Shown here: positions 24,995 through 38,500 of the stretch, in pieces
Numbering within the stretch: the first letter of the stretch is position 1
Layout: every line of letters starts with the position of its first letter
Source: Sipunculus nudus
Taxonomy: Eukaryota; Annelida; Sipuncula; Golfingiida; Sipunculidae
Length of the DNA stretch: 64,000 nucleotides
Direction of reading: 5' to 3'
Assembly (NCBI GenBank): GCA_026874595.1
Contig: CM049322.1
Span: 40,294,840 to 40,358,839, forward strand
Made by a program: the position numbers and the translations under genes
The notes under the pieces: generated by a model
What the model was told of the DNA's origin: nothing
Databases searched by the model: none
What the model saw: the letters and a program-made list of their open reading frames with translations, nothing else

Positions 24995-27900
24995 TATATT
25001 AAATTGTTGGTCAGGTAACCGCTTCCATTTTAATGCTCTCATAACTAATTATTAATCTAAGTATGCACATTTGCAGTTCCATTTCGGTTTGGGACTACGT
25101 GACAGGGCGGTAGCACTCACTTCCTACCGTATTATATTTTATATCTCGGTGTCACCGAAGTCCGGTGTCTACCGCACCTGCGGGTCCTGGGTGTGTAATC
25201 ATCCCCATTGCTGGGTCATAACACAGATGAACCCTCAAAAGACGCAATCGTTTGTGGGTGATACAATGCTGTGGCGCACAGTCTTCCCATTAAGCCTGCA
25301 GAGCGCTCACCCTTGATGGGAGATGTCCGTGAAAATCTCACCGCCTCGGATGAGATTTGAACTCACGACCTCCCAGCTTTTGGTCCTGTGCTCTACCCCA
25401 GAGCCACAGAAGCTGGTCATCCAAATAAAATCTTCCCGTGTTCTACACAGTATTACGATTCACCATCACGGATCACAGTTGAGCACTAAAGCAAAAACGG
25501 CTAAAACAAAGAAATTGCCAATTATCACAATGCAATAGAATCAATCGGATTATACATATATTGTTGTTCCAAAATTGGTTCAATTGCCAAGTAATCAGCC
25601 AATGGAAACATGTGCCAGAGGAGATATAATTAGAAAGAGTCTTAAAACGCAACTGGTATTGTGATACATGGCTGCCCTGGTACTAAGACTGCCTTAACAC
25701 TTAGAATAATGCTATATATATCGACTTTCTGTCTCAGAATTCAGCCATATGCTGATTGCGTCGTTATTTCCTATTAATTTTCTGTTCGTATGACTAAGTT
25801 GCATATATAATTATATGAATACATTCTTTCCATCCGGTATACAAGCAGCAAACAAAGCTACCAAACGAACAACAGAAGGCCATGAGTCCAACATTTTTTT
25901 CACTTCTAAGAATTCACACAAAGGGAAAATCTTTTGAATCAGTTCCTTAGATAGCTGGTGGACAAACCAACCAAAATGAAAGCGATGCCAAATCGAGTGA
26001 AAACACCACCGTTGCTCCCTTTGCTCAAGGTGAATACCTTGAACTATGGCATTGATTGGAACCTCTGACATTGAGTAAGTTCAAGTAAGTGCAAAGTATG
26101 CTTATCTTTAGTTTCGTATAAACAAAACTAACGTCACAATTCATCCTATTTTCAAACAAATGCGTTTACTTTTCAAATGTTCACATTCACCATAACCATA
26201 GAAAACCACTACATTTATAAACATCCATATGAAACAAAAATATCATTTCATTGCTGCACTATATGTAAAGACGGAAGTGACGATTTACGTTACATGTCGT
26301 AAATCAGGCAGTCATAAATGATAATATGTTTGACTTAATTAAAATACATTCGCCTGAATAAAACTAATTTTCGCGAGGTGATTGGATTGTTGTGAACAGG
26401 AGCTGATTTGGTTACAAACAAAATGGCGTTTCCGTTTTGGCGAAATCCATGTCAACATTTTAGTGATTGTTAGATATACGGGTACAGGGCTTTCAGGAAC
26501 GCGGGGGTAAGCGCCCCTGATGCTCGAAATGTCTTACGAACGCTCGGTTCTGATGGCCCAAGCGTCTGATTGGACGCACGAAATTCTGGCTTTAAGACCT
26601 TGTAACAGACAGTGACCATTACCGGCTGTCTCAAATGAACCTGTCGTGGTGTAAACACTGAGCTAATAACTGAGGCTTTCATTTCGCTGTAAGCTTATAT
26701 TCATATAAGAACATAAATACATACATTACGAAAAAGGTTTAATTTTTATATACCTTTCAAAAATGGACACATATCTCCCCCCCCCCCTTTGAAGCTCTTT
26801 ACTCAGATTGAACTCCTCATAATTTTGGCCTGAGTGTACCGGACTGTTCAAATTTTTTTCCTATTGAAAGCCACGTGCGTCTATTTCAGGATGAAAAAAA
26901 TTAAAATATTTTAAGACCTTCAAAACAGACTGTTGATCTGGATTTCCTTGTTAAGCTTGTTTTGGTTTTGTGTTATTAAGGCAGATTATTCCTGAAAGGA
27001 CTCTTTTTTCTATCCGTTTGCATTCACTGACTTATTATACTTTTGCCTTATTCAGGGCCAGATACACAGATGTATGTCGCAGGAACATGGATTTTCAGTG
27101 AGGGCCGAATATAACATCTCGTCCCTGAGCAGAACCAATAACCGTTCTCGGTTTAACCTGCTCTGAACTGGTTCAACAAATCAATTGAACAGGTACGCAA
27201 AAATGCCTTTGGTCATAACCAAACTTACAACCAAACTTTGGTCAGAACGCAAAACACGCCCATATTCAAAGTCAAGATGTTTGCTTTATTTATTGACTGA
27301 CCAAATTAAGTATTTCAGGGAGAATTCACGGAGCTGGTGTGCGAATCACAAAACTCGCCTGAAAGCATTATAATAATAATTCTTATTCCATTTTCATTTT
27401 CTTTTATTTTATCCTTAACCTGTTAATAGCTAAATGCCATCAATAATCTTATCAGTCGGTTAATGGAATTTAACACCTATTATTCTACATCTGAAGCCTC
27501 CGAGACACCTCCGGGTAGTTCGGGAAATGGTGCTTTTGCAGCAAAAAAAATGGCCATATGAGTAAACGGGAAATACGGGTGTGACGGAATTTTATAGCCT
27601 AAATCCAGATATAATATATTGAGAATACGTTAGAATTTCAAATATATGGATCTAAGCAATTTTATATACTCTAACGGTTCCTTAAATGATACGTAAAAAG
27701 GGCACATTAATCCTATAATATAAGGGATGGGTAAATGATTTATTAAGAGGGTAAAATAAATTATATATTTTACGGGAAGAGTAAATGATACATAATAAGG
27801 GTACGGTAAAAATGTATGATAATAGTACAGTAAATGATACATTACAAGGGTACGGTTAAAGATAAAATTTTAGAATGCAGTAAATAAAAAAACAGGCGAC

Positions 27901-30900
27901 AAGAGGTTAATACCACTGTCGTCCGCATGGCTAATTCCTCACGCATTTCTTCCAATGCATGATAAACCAATAAGGTTTAAATCATGATTAAATATATGAA
28001 CTGAACCATTCATGATTTAAATTTCTAAACGAAAAGTATAAAAGATAAATGTGGAGGCAGTCAGTTAATAAGTGGTTGGAGAGCATTGTTTAATACCTGG
28101 TATATATCATAATAAATGTATCCTATTTATGGAGCACACTTTGCGTGGTGCATGCATATTATTAATTGCCAACCTAAACGCACAATTTCGACCAAAATAA
28201 CGAGAAAGGTAATAAATAAAACATGTGAAACTTGTTGAAAAAAAAGACCATTTTTGCCAAACAGCTGCCGATATGTCTTTTGCCACCGGAAAGGCTAATC
28301 TCCTGAAGAGCAAAAATGTCCCAAATATAACTAACAAAAGCCAAGCTGAACATTCTAAACGTCAGAAACGTAACGAACTGTAAAGAGACCCTGTAATAAC
28401 ATCGGCGCCCCGAACCGCTCAGAGACGAACTCCAATTATACAAGCCTTCAGCGGGGTGCCGCTTTAGATAGTTTACGGCGCGAGGTTACACCTCCTATCT
28501 GCTGTGGTTATCATGTATTCGTAATGGAAATCTGTCTTCTCCGGAGATGCAGAAATTACATGCGTCCCCGTGTTGAATGTATACTGTTAGGCTTTGGATG
28601 ATTGATAGCACCTCCGTGGAATAAATTGGTTGAAGTTTCCAATTCTTTTAAGCTTGGGTTTGAAATACAGATTACTCAATTTATCCGTTAAAAATTTCCT
28701 CCAAGGCCATTCCTCGAACTCGCATGTCTTCCCTGTGATATGTTTTTTTCTGGGTTTTTTTATTTTTGATGTTTTTTTATTTTTGTTTGAACTTCTTTGA
28801 AGTTATCAACATATTTTGATGAAATTTTAATGATAGCTCGCCAATGATGCAAGGAAAAGTAGATTTTATTTTGGATTAATTTTAAAAAAATTTAAATCCG
28901 AACCAGGGTTTTTATTTAAGAAAAAAATGCTACATTTTTGACAATGCCGTATGGGGTAATGAGCTACCTCGCCGGAGGTCTGCGCTCTCTGAGTGCATTT
29001 CTATTTTTTTGTGTTGTTTTTTTTTTCTTTTTTTTTATTAGGGGGAGGGGGTTGTGAGGGGGTTGCCAAGATCGTTTCTATATATAAAGGCTCGGGTAAG
29101 AAGAGTGACCCAAAGAATTATTGACCAATATCTATCATTGGTCATATACCTAAGATATTGGAATCATTCGTCAAGCATAACTTAATTTCCTTTTTCTGTA
29201 AAAACAAAGTATTCTCGGATAAACAATTTGCTTATCTCTCAAATAGATCTGCGCCTCTCGCATGCACACAGTAATAGATGAATGTTTAACTAACATGAAC
29301 AATAATAAAATTACTGCAGCTTGCTTCATGGACATAAGAAAAGGATTTGACAGCCTAAATCATTCAATTTTATAAAGCTAACTAAATCAATATGGCGTCA
29401 TCGATACTGAACTTATTTGGTTTAAAAATTTTTTTGTCTAACAGAAGACAATTAGTATGTGTGAATGGAGAACTCTCTAAAGAGTGCGTTTTGAATAACG
29501 GGACCCCTCAAGGCACAATTCTAGGTCCGGTTTTATCCTTGTGTATAGTAATGACTTGCCTAAATATTTAAAAGAGAAATGCATGATAAATGCGGATGAC
29601 ATCTCAATATATACTTCCTCAGATTCACCCACTGAGGCGACTACTTGCCTTCAGAAACTTATTGACATCGCTCTTGAGTGGTTACATAATCACCGACTTT
29701 GTATAAACCCTGTAAAATCCACGGTGATTTTATTCGGCCAAAATCAGAAAAAAAACGATCTCCCGATTTAGAGATCATTATAAATGATATCACATTACAT
29801 CCTATCCAGAGTACGAAATTATTAGGTATAATCATTGACACTAATCTGACTTGGAGAGAGCATATTCAGCTTCTATGCGAAAATTAAAATCTAAATTAGG
29901 AATACTCTTTCGCCTCGGTAAGATACTGTCGACTACCAGCCTGAATTAAGTATATTTTGTCCTTTTTCAAAGTCACATAAATTACTGCATATCTGTTTGG
30001 GGCAATTGTTTTAAATCTTATTTAAATAGAGACCAAAAGCTTCAGAACAAAGCCGCACGCGTCGTTACAAAAATTTTTTTTACAATAACACTTCGTCTGC
30101 GTCATTAATTAAACAACTAGGTTGGATGACTGTGGAAGAAAGGTATCGGTATTTTTTGTGATCAATTGTATATAAATGTTTGTCTGAGGACGTACCTGAA
30201 TATTTTAAAACTGTTCTTAGGTTACAACGGATGCCATATGAAACACGGTCTTCTGACAGCCATAATTTGATTTTACCCAGGCCCAGGCGTGAACGTTTTA
30301 AATCTAGTTTTAGCTAAGCAGGTCCATATCTATGGAATCAGCTGCCTTTATCCTAAAAGTATGCCCCAGATCACGTTTTTTTTTAAGCGTTTATATAGAT
30401 GTTTGATGCGACGATAGCACAATTTTATATTATTCTAACTTGTATATTACCATAAATCTACCTTTCATCAATTTCATGAGATTGATATGTATTTCATTTT
30501 ATTTTGTTTTCAATATTTTCTATGTAACGACTTTGTTCCTTTACTGCATAACATCTTTTAATCGTTCGCGCTATATATTGAACTATGTTTTTAATATATA
30601 TAGCACTATGTCATGATAAATCTGTATCTGTATAATGTATATTTTATTCATTTTATATGTTCTAACTTTATCTAGGACCCTGTTGAAAACCAGCAAATGA
30701 GCTGAATATAGGCTATCCTGGTAAAAGATGTTTGAAATAAAACCATCTCAATTTTTAAATGCTATCTTAGAACATATTTGAATGGTATCCTTTCTAATCT
30801 AAGCTAAGCAAAATTCCATTTCGGTTCAGGACTGTGTGACAAGGCTGGCACACTCGCTTCCTCTCCTTATATATCTTTATATTTTATATCCGAAAAAAAC

Positions 30901-33900
30901 TGCCAAAAGATGTATTTGTCAGTGAGCGTGACATTGCAGTGGAGCACAAACATTCTCACTAAGCATGTAGAGCGCTCACGACGCGGTGCTGAGATTTGAT
31001 CTCCCGTCTTTGAGCACTGTGCTCTATCCTGATACCAAGAAGGCCTGCCCCAGTCTTTGACAGTTCTCTGATTTTGCGTCGTTCCTTTTGGCCCTATGAC
31101 AGGACTCAACATGGTATATGTTGTTTGCGATTTATCCTTAATTGACATCAGCTTAGCACCGGAGCTTTACTGCTTTTTTTTCAAGAATCATTTTTTAACA
31201 TCATTAAGACAGGATCGAAAATATCTAATTTATACACGTCATGAAAATGTCTATTTTGTGTGGGAGGGGACGAGAGGCATTGTATCGGGATAACATCGGG
31301 TTATATCTGGATATATTAGTATACAAGTAAGGTAATACTTAACATCGGACAGTAGTACACCGGGTTAGGACGATGTTATCCCGATGTTTACCTGGCCCTT
31401 CCATGACACTTGACCTTTGAAAAGGGGAGGATTCAACACTTTGACACAGGTATACAAGGGTGTGATTAGATTTTATACATATCCCTCGGATGCAAAAGTA
31501 AAAGGGGGAAAAAACGGCAGAAGATGCGACTTTCGGTGCTGCTTATCGATATTAAGCGTATATTTTATTATATCTCAGAGTTTATGGTCCGAAAAGAGCC
31601 CCCCCCCCCCCCCCCGCGGCTTTCTAATTCTGTCGCTCGATAATTTCAACATTATCTCGTGTTGCATTATCCCGATGATGCAGAGCTCAGGTATTGGCCA
31701 TTTTATGTAAATTAGGTAGCGTTGGATGAGTCATCGGAAGAAGTCGGAATATCACATGGAGACACATACAACTAGTATGTTAAACTAAGCTCCATTCATG
31801 GGTATTAGGGCCAGAGTCAATTTCTCAAAGCAACTGACCACGTGGTCCGTAACATTATACAAGATTCAACTCGGGGGAAATTTGATAAGGGGTTTTCCCG
31901 AAGGTTTTATTAGGTTGTCGAAGGACACATACATCGAATTCTTATGTAATTTATATTTTTAAATTTATAAGTTTCATATATTTTTAGATATTTTCTTTTA
32001 ATATTCTTTAAAAGAACCGAATATGTGGCCTTGCCGCAGTTAGTCCCGCTGTACGAAGTGATCTTGTAGTTATCCATGTATTAAAAAATTCAATTTTACG
32101 CACTTTACCCCTGACATATATCCATCGGTCCGGTGTTGTGGAGCGGCTTTAGGTAATCCCATCGTCTGGGCCATTACGCAGGTATGTATGACTCCCAATG
32201 GGCTAATGATGATGCACATCGCCAAGCGGAATAAAACATTATAAAACATGGCTTTGTGTAGATAGAACCGCTCCGCTGGAGTCGACCTTATTATCTTTGG
32301 CCTTAAAGTTAATGGGAGGCTCGGTCTCAAAACACGCGCTGGTCCACGGTATGTTTACTGAACTAACTCTATTCATCATTTTGATGGGACGTGAACCCTG
32401 ATTTTTGTTTTGACTGCTAAAATGATGATAGTTTTTTGGATTAGCTGGGTGCTGTTTTGTTTGGGACCACCGCTAGCCGTTAGTATTTGCTTTAGAGAGC
32501 AGTGACGTCATCGTATGCAATAACAGGTTCAAGGACAACCATTCAACTAAAGAAATTTCAGCCTTTGTTTGGTGGTGCGGGGGGGGGGGGTCGATAGTTA
32601 CTTAGTTTTCTATGATATTTTAATGTTATCTTTCATGACAATATTTCGTCAAAATATGAAACATTAGCATGGGCCCATAAGTATAAATGTATAAATAATC
32701 CGAAAGATATAAACACGCAGCTAATAGTGTGTAAGTTATGTTCATGGTATAACAACGAGTAGCTGCTTGACAACGAAAGCTCAAAACGTATACATGGTTA
32801 AACCTTACTGATCACCCTATATATGACGTCATATCGACTGGTTGTTGCTAAATGTTACTAAACGGGTGACTGTTTATCAAACGAGAATATACACACTAGA
32901 GCCCGGCGCGGGTCAGATTTTTCAGCCCGCATCCGCCCCGCATAAAAAAAACCCTCAAGCCGCAACCGCCCCGCCCCGCAGGTGTGAAGATCCGCCCCGC
33001 CCCGCAACTAAAGTAGAAATCTTGGCCCGCACCCGCCCCGCACATCCTGCATTCAACCCGCATCTGCCCCGCCCCGCCCCGCAGTTGTATCTTACAGTTC
33101 AGCCCATATTCAGCCCACAGCCTGCATTTAGCCCGCACTCACTTGTAAATAAAGATGCAAATGAATCTTTAAAATATTTTTTTTATGTCATAACACAGTG
33201 TTGATAATGAATAATTGTAAAAAGCTGAATGAATACTGTATCATAGCAACTGTGAACAGAATTACTATATTGTACTGGTGGAATATAAATTTTCTGAATT
33301 TTGAGACACATTTAAAAAAATGCAGGGACCATGCACCAGTCAGAATATTGTACAAATGTACCTGTACTTGGCAATAGTGTTGTATATTTAGACTGTTCAG
33401 CACTGTATCCCTATACTTGTAACCAGTCTGATATATTACATAACATGGCTGAATGTAGAGTACCAGGATTATATCTGTGATCTTATATTAGTTATTGCAT
33501 GGGTTGCATCTGGTACTGTCACCATCTGGATAAAGCTTTACATAACTCACAAACAATGAGGTGTGTTATCACCATGGATGAGCCAAAGAGCACTTGTTAG
33601 AGGACTGCTTTGGCATAGCAGAATGAGATAAAGAGCATGGCACCCTTGATATATATTCTTGTGTACACAACCATGACATAGTGCTCACTCCCTCTGCAGT
33701 TCAATAGCTTTCCCCCCTTTAGCTAATTAGCTGATCATCACTGAACAGGATTAACCTCTTTGAAAAATAAAAGGTGCGAACTGTGGTGAGCAAGTGCATG
33801 TACTTTCCTCTAGCTCTGTGAAGTGTTAAGGAATGTGAACTCTCTCTTTCTATCTCACTCATTTATATAGTTTATTGCATCAACATTTTTATCTCTCTCT

Positions 33901-35530
33901 TTCTCATATATATATATATATAGTTCATTAATTGCATCAACATTTTTAGTATATCTCTCTCTCACATATATATATACCATATTATATACACACGGTCTAT
34001 TTACAGATGGAACACTTGAAGAAATACATTGCAAATAACAACTTTTTGGTCCGCAAGAACCCGCAAAATTAGTTATGCAACCAACCCCGCCCCGCACTTC
34101 TCAATCTCTAATCCGCACCCGCCCCCCCCCCCCCCAGCAGTAAAACAATTTGGGAACGCCCCGCCCCGCCCCGCCCCACCCCTGAAAATCGCGGGTTTGG
34201 GCCCACGCAGGTCTCTTATACACACATGCTAAATTGGGTGTTTTAAAGTCTTCCTATAATTTTTGGATTGCAGAGCCTCTATATAACGCTCTTTCGGTTA
34301 TTAGCTCTGTAGGACTCTGAAACAGTCATATTTCGTCTTTTGCCGAACGCCTTAGTATTGGAACACTTTTACGGCAGCCGTTTATCCTAAATAGAAATCT
34401 CAGAGGATAGGGGGCAGCACTAACAATATTTCTTAGTCAAAGGCAACTCATTCATTGATTATAAACTGCTAATTTAATAACGGAACAATAAATCCTCATA
34501 AATAAAGTGAAAATAACGCTGCCTTGAGTGACCGTTCGTTTTATCAATTATGATATGACTGTAAAAAGGAATCATCTTTATGACAGGTTTTCCTATTACA
34601 GTCCTTTTTATATCTCTAATCATTTATAGGGAAAAAATCGAAAATTAAAAATACCTTACATTTATGAAGACAACGATGCCCTTATGATACACAGAATCAT
34701 CTCCTGCCTCCATCAGGAGAGTATGCATTAATTCCTGTCCATGTGTTTGTGTGCGTGTTTATGTGATCTCATGAAATATTCAGGGCATTTTGTGAATGGG
34801 CAATTGAACAAGTGATACGAATTTAGTGTGGTTCCTTCACGTGAACCGGATCCGAGAAGTCATCAAGGTATATTCTCAAATGTATAGTCACTTATGCACG
34901 AGTAACTCTTGAAGTTTGGACTGAATAAGTGAATGGCGGAGGCCTGCATTCATTAGAATGCATATTTCTGGTCTTAACTGTCGTTTGTCCGAACAAATAA
35001 CCTTGTCATCGAGAAATGTGGATAACTGGACCTCATCTCCACTAAATTTTATGTTAGCTAAGGTCATACCAGCCGTCCCACTACCTTGCTGAGTGACGAT
35101 AAAACATACAATGTGATTATTGTTCAATTATTACCTCATGAGACCTGCAGAAAAGTGGATCCATTATCATGTTTTGTTTATCTTCATCCCACATACGGCG
35201 TCCCTTAAATGCCAAGATCCTAACAGGATATAACAGAAAATGTCGTGGCCTGTCATTTGACAAGCTTTGAACTCTTCTTCGATACTGATTGATATTTTAA
35301 CCTGGTTTGACGTATTAATTGACGAGCTCTTGACATTTTGCGACTCATCTTTTTCCATCACAGGCGACGTTCTTTGAAAATAAGAGGGGCGTGTCGCTTA
35401 TCTTTATAAAACCATACAAGAAAACATTAGCACTTTGGACTAAATTATTGCTCTGTACCCCGGGGGATAGAAGAAGTTCTACGATATTATGTCATTGCCT
35501 ATAATAAAACCAATCACCATATTATTTTGA

Positions 35531-35573
<43 letters not shown>

Positions 35574-38500
35574 TATGTTTCTAATAAGACACGAATTTGA
35601 CGATAGTGAATAACTGAATAAGTTATTCTTTTGTTGCAAGAGCTATTTGATGTAAGAACACCATATGAGCAGAATGTCTATATGTCTTATTTTGCATTTG
35701 TATGTCGAATATTTTCAACATTTACATTATCAATTTTCTAGGTTTAACCTTAAATCAGCTGGCACTGACGACATCCGGGTGTGGATGTGGTTCACCCAAA
35801 GTGATTACAACATGTAGGACTGGCTGAATTTTTTAAAAATCATTTAGATATCACTCCCTAGTGAGACTGATTTGTGTAATTTGGGCTTTTTATTAACGAA
35901 GGTTGTGTTTTCTCATCATTTTTCCGTTCGCAAATCGCACGCATTCCATTCCCTCCCGAACTAAAACCAAACCTCAGTTTATTTTGTCAGAAAAGTCTAC
36001 AAATTTCACACGGAGGGTAACTAATATCAGACAACAATATCTTTTGAGGTACAGCATGTTAATCAAGTTGTAATGTTGTTCTAATATTTTTTTTGTGTGT
36101 ATCATTGTATTATTAATTAATTAAAGTAAGATAGACAGACGTCGACTCGAAGTTTATTTTGCCAAAGGCTCTCCATTTCCATATGAAATTTCACCGATTC
36201 TGTGTGTTCAGGAGTTAATCAATTTTACAACTGACTGATTACTTTAATTTCGACGTGAACGGAGGTCTTAATAAAAATCGATTTTTATCTTGGCTTCATA
36301 TCATGGTATGCTTTATCCATCACTGTGGTAAAAGTACTTGAACTACTTCCGGACATATATTTTATACACACAGATAACCAGTAAAATCAAGCCTTTACAA
36401 CCTGCCATTGAGACATTTGGGAAAATCTTTGAAGACATATTATTATAGATTTAAATCAATATGCAGCTTTTGTAAGATATTATATAGAAGTAACCCAACT
36501 AACTATTCAACTGATTTAAAAAAAAAACAGATTGTGTGTGTGGACGTAACCGCCTCATATTTCTTAACATAACTAGTCTTTTAATCTACGTATACTATTT
36601 GCGACGTCCCGGGCATGCTATTATGGCGTATCCTGTCAGGTTTGCAGATGATAACTGTCCGAGAAGTTAGCCTACAGTGGTACACCACTGGTTCTACAAT
36701 GACCAAGACAGATCGTTCAAATTACAAAGCCTGTCTTTCCTCTAGCGACTTTACCATCATAAATGGGGATTGGCACAGATTGGCACAAAAATGCTTAACG
36801 TCCCAGATTTATTTATAGACTCCGAGCTGAGTCCGATATATGACCAAAACTTGTCCGACCTGCGCAAACTCGGGGTCACGAGAGGACGAATCTGCTCTTA
36901 AGGGATTGTTGGAGCCAAAATCTGATCTCCCACAATGCACCGGGGATTCTGAATACACCAGCGGGGTTAGAATAAATGTAGTGAAGAGGACAATGTGGTC
37001 CGTTCAAATGTGCTTGATAATAATTTTTTTCAAGGCATATAAAATAACCATGATGTTTTGTGGTCAGGACTTAACAGAATGTTATATTTTGTAAGAATAA
37101 GCTTGTGAAATGTCGACAGAAGGCGTGTCCTTGAATTGTAACAATTTTGTGATTTTCAAGTTTGACAGTTGAGACTAGTTGTCCCGGCCGTCCCATAGTG
37201 ACCAATCAGAAGACAATTGTTTCGAGTAGAGACGACCTCTGGCGGAAGGGTGTGTCAGATTCTTATACACATCATCCGGTCTACCCGGTCTTGTTCCTAT
37301 CAGGCCAACCACGATCACACCGACTGCTGGCCTTGTTGTTTGCAATTTCATGTTTATAAAATTAAAAAATATACCAGCCAGACAAACAGAAAATAATACA
37401 GCATTTACTGCATTATTTATCCAGACACTGAAACATTATAATTTAATTGAGACATAGCTTATAATACAGTTGAAAGAAATATTTTGATCATATCACTGAA
37501 CTGTTCTGCTTTATATTACTGCATTCGATAAAACGAAAATTCCATCAGCATTGGATTGCTAAATGTAGCTTTAGACCTCTATTTCTTCCAATATAATGCA
37601 TTGAAATCTACACTCCATGTGACTAATGGTGGCCTGGTTTCAGGGCATGAAAGAATGTCTGGTATGCAATGGGATTTCAGGTTACACGGAAAGCATGTCG
37701 TAAAAAGCCCATATAGCCGGCGTGTTCTCCGGGGTATCCAGGCGTGTTATTACATTTCGATCTTTCTCATATATCTTGTTTTATCTCTGCTAGGTAAAGC
37801 GCAGTTTCACTGAGAACCTCGACCAAGACTACAATTTAGCAAATTGGAAAGTAAGGGGAAACAACAGAATTTCGATGTACTTACGAAATCAATGTTCAGG
37901 TCCTTATTTTGGATAAAAGGATTGTATTTGTTATAACTCTGATGATTCTTAGACCCTAACACTGATACCGTATCTTTACTGGTAAGGTCATCCACAAATT
38001 ATTAATTTTCTTTTAGAGTTCTATAATCGAGTGACGAATCGTTTATTCACCTTGATAACTTGACTTCCTGTAATCTTCCATTTGGAGATCTCAGCATATA
38101 CTCCTATGGTCTTGCAAACATTTGAATATTCCAAAAAAAGTATTTTCTCCCAATGTGTTGATCGGTTCTTATAATTCCTCTGACTGCTAGTATTTAACTG
38201 ACACATTTATTTTTTTTTGGTAAAACTCGGCCTGATGTATTGAGTTTCTTATATATCGGAAAAAAACTAATTGCATGAAATGAGTGTCACGGAATTTTGA
38301 ATTACGGAAAAGCCTTTTTATCTCCATTGCTATCTTTAAATTAATATTATACATATGTCAACGGCTGACCATTCATACATACATCGTGTATTTTGCGTGT
38401 TCTTGGCATAGGACTTAAAGCCGGGAGAATGGCCGAGGCAGTGAAATTTTCACTCACCCACTTTAATCTCTTTATGGGAAAGCCATGCCCAACGGCCGTG

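Noticed and set aside
25811..26071. 86-codon minus ORF with protein-like composition
   Set aside because: No recognisable domain, no splice-consistent partner exon, and it sits in intron 1 of the receptor; not enough to call a gene.
32842..33204. Proline/alanine-rich ORF
   Set aside because: It is a read-through of the ccgcccc arrays at the left end of the hAT-type element.
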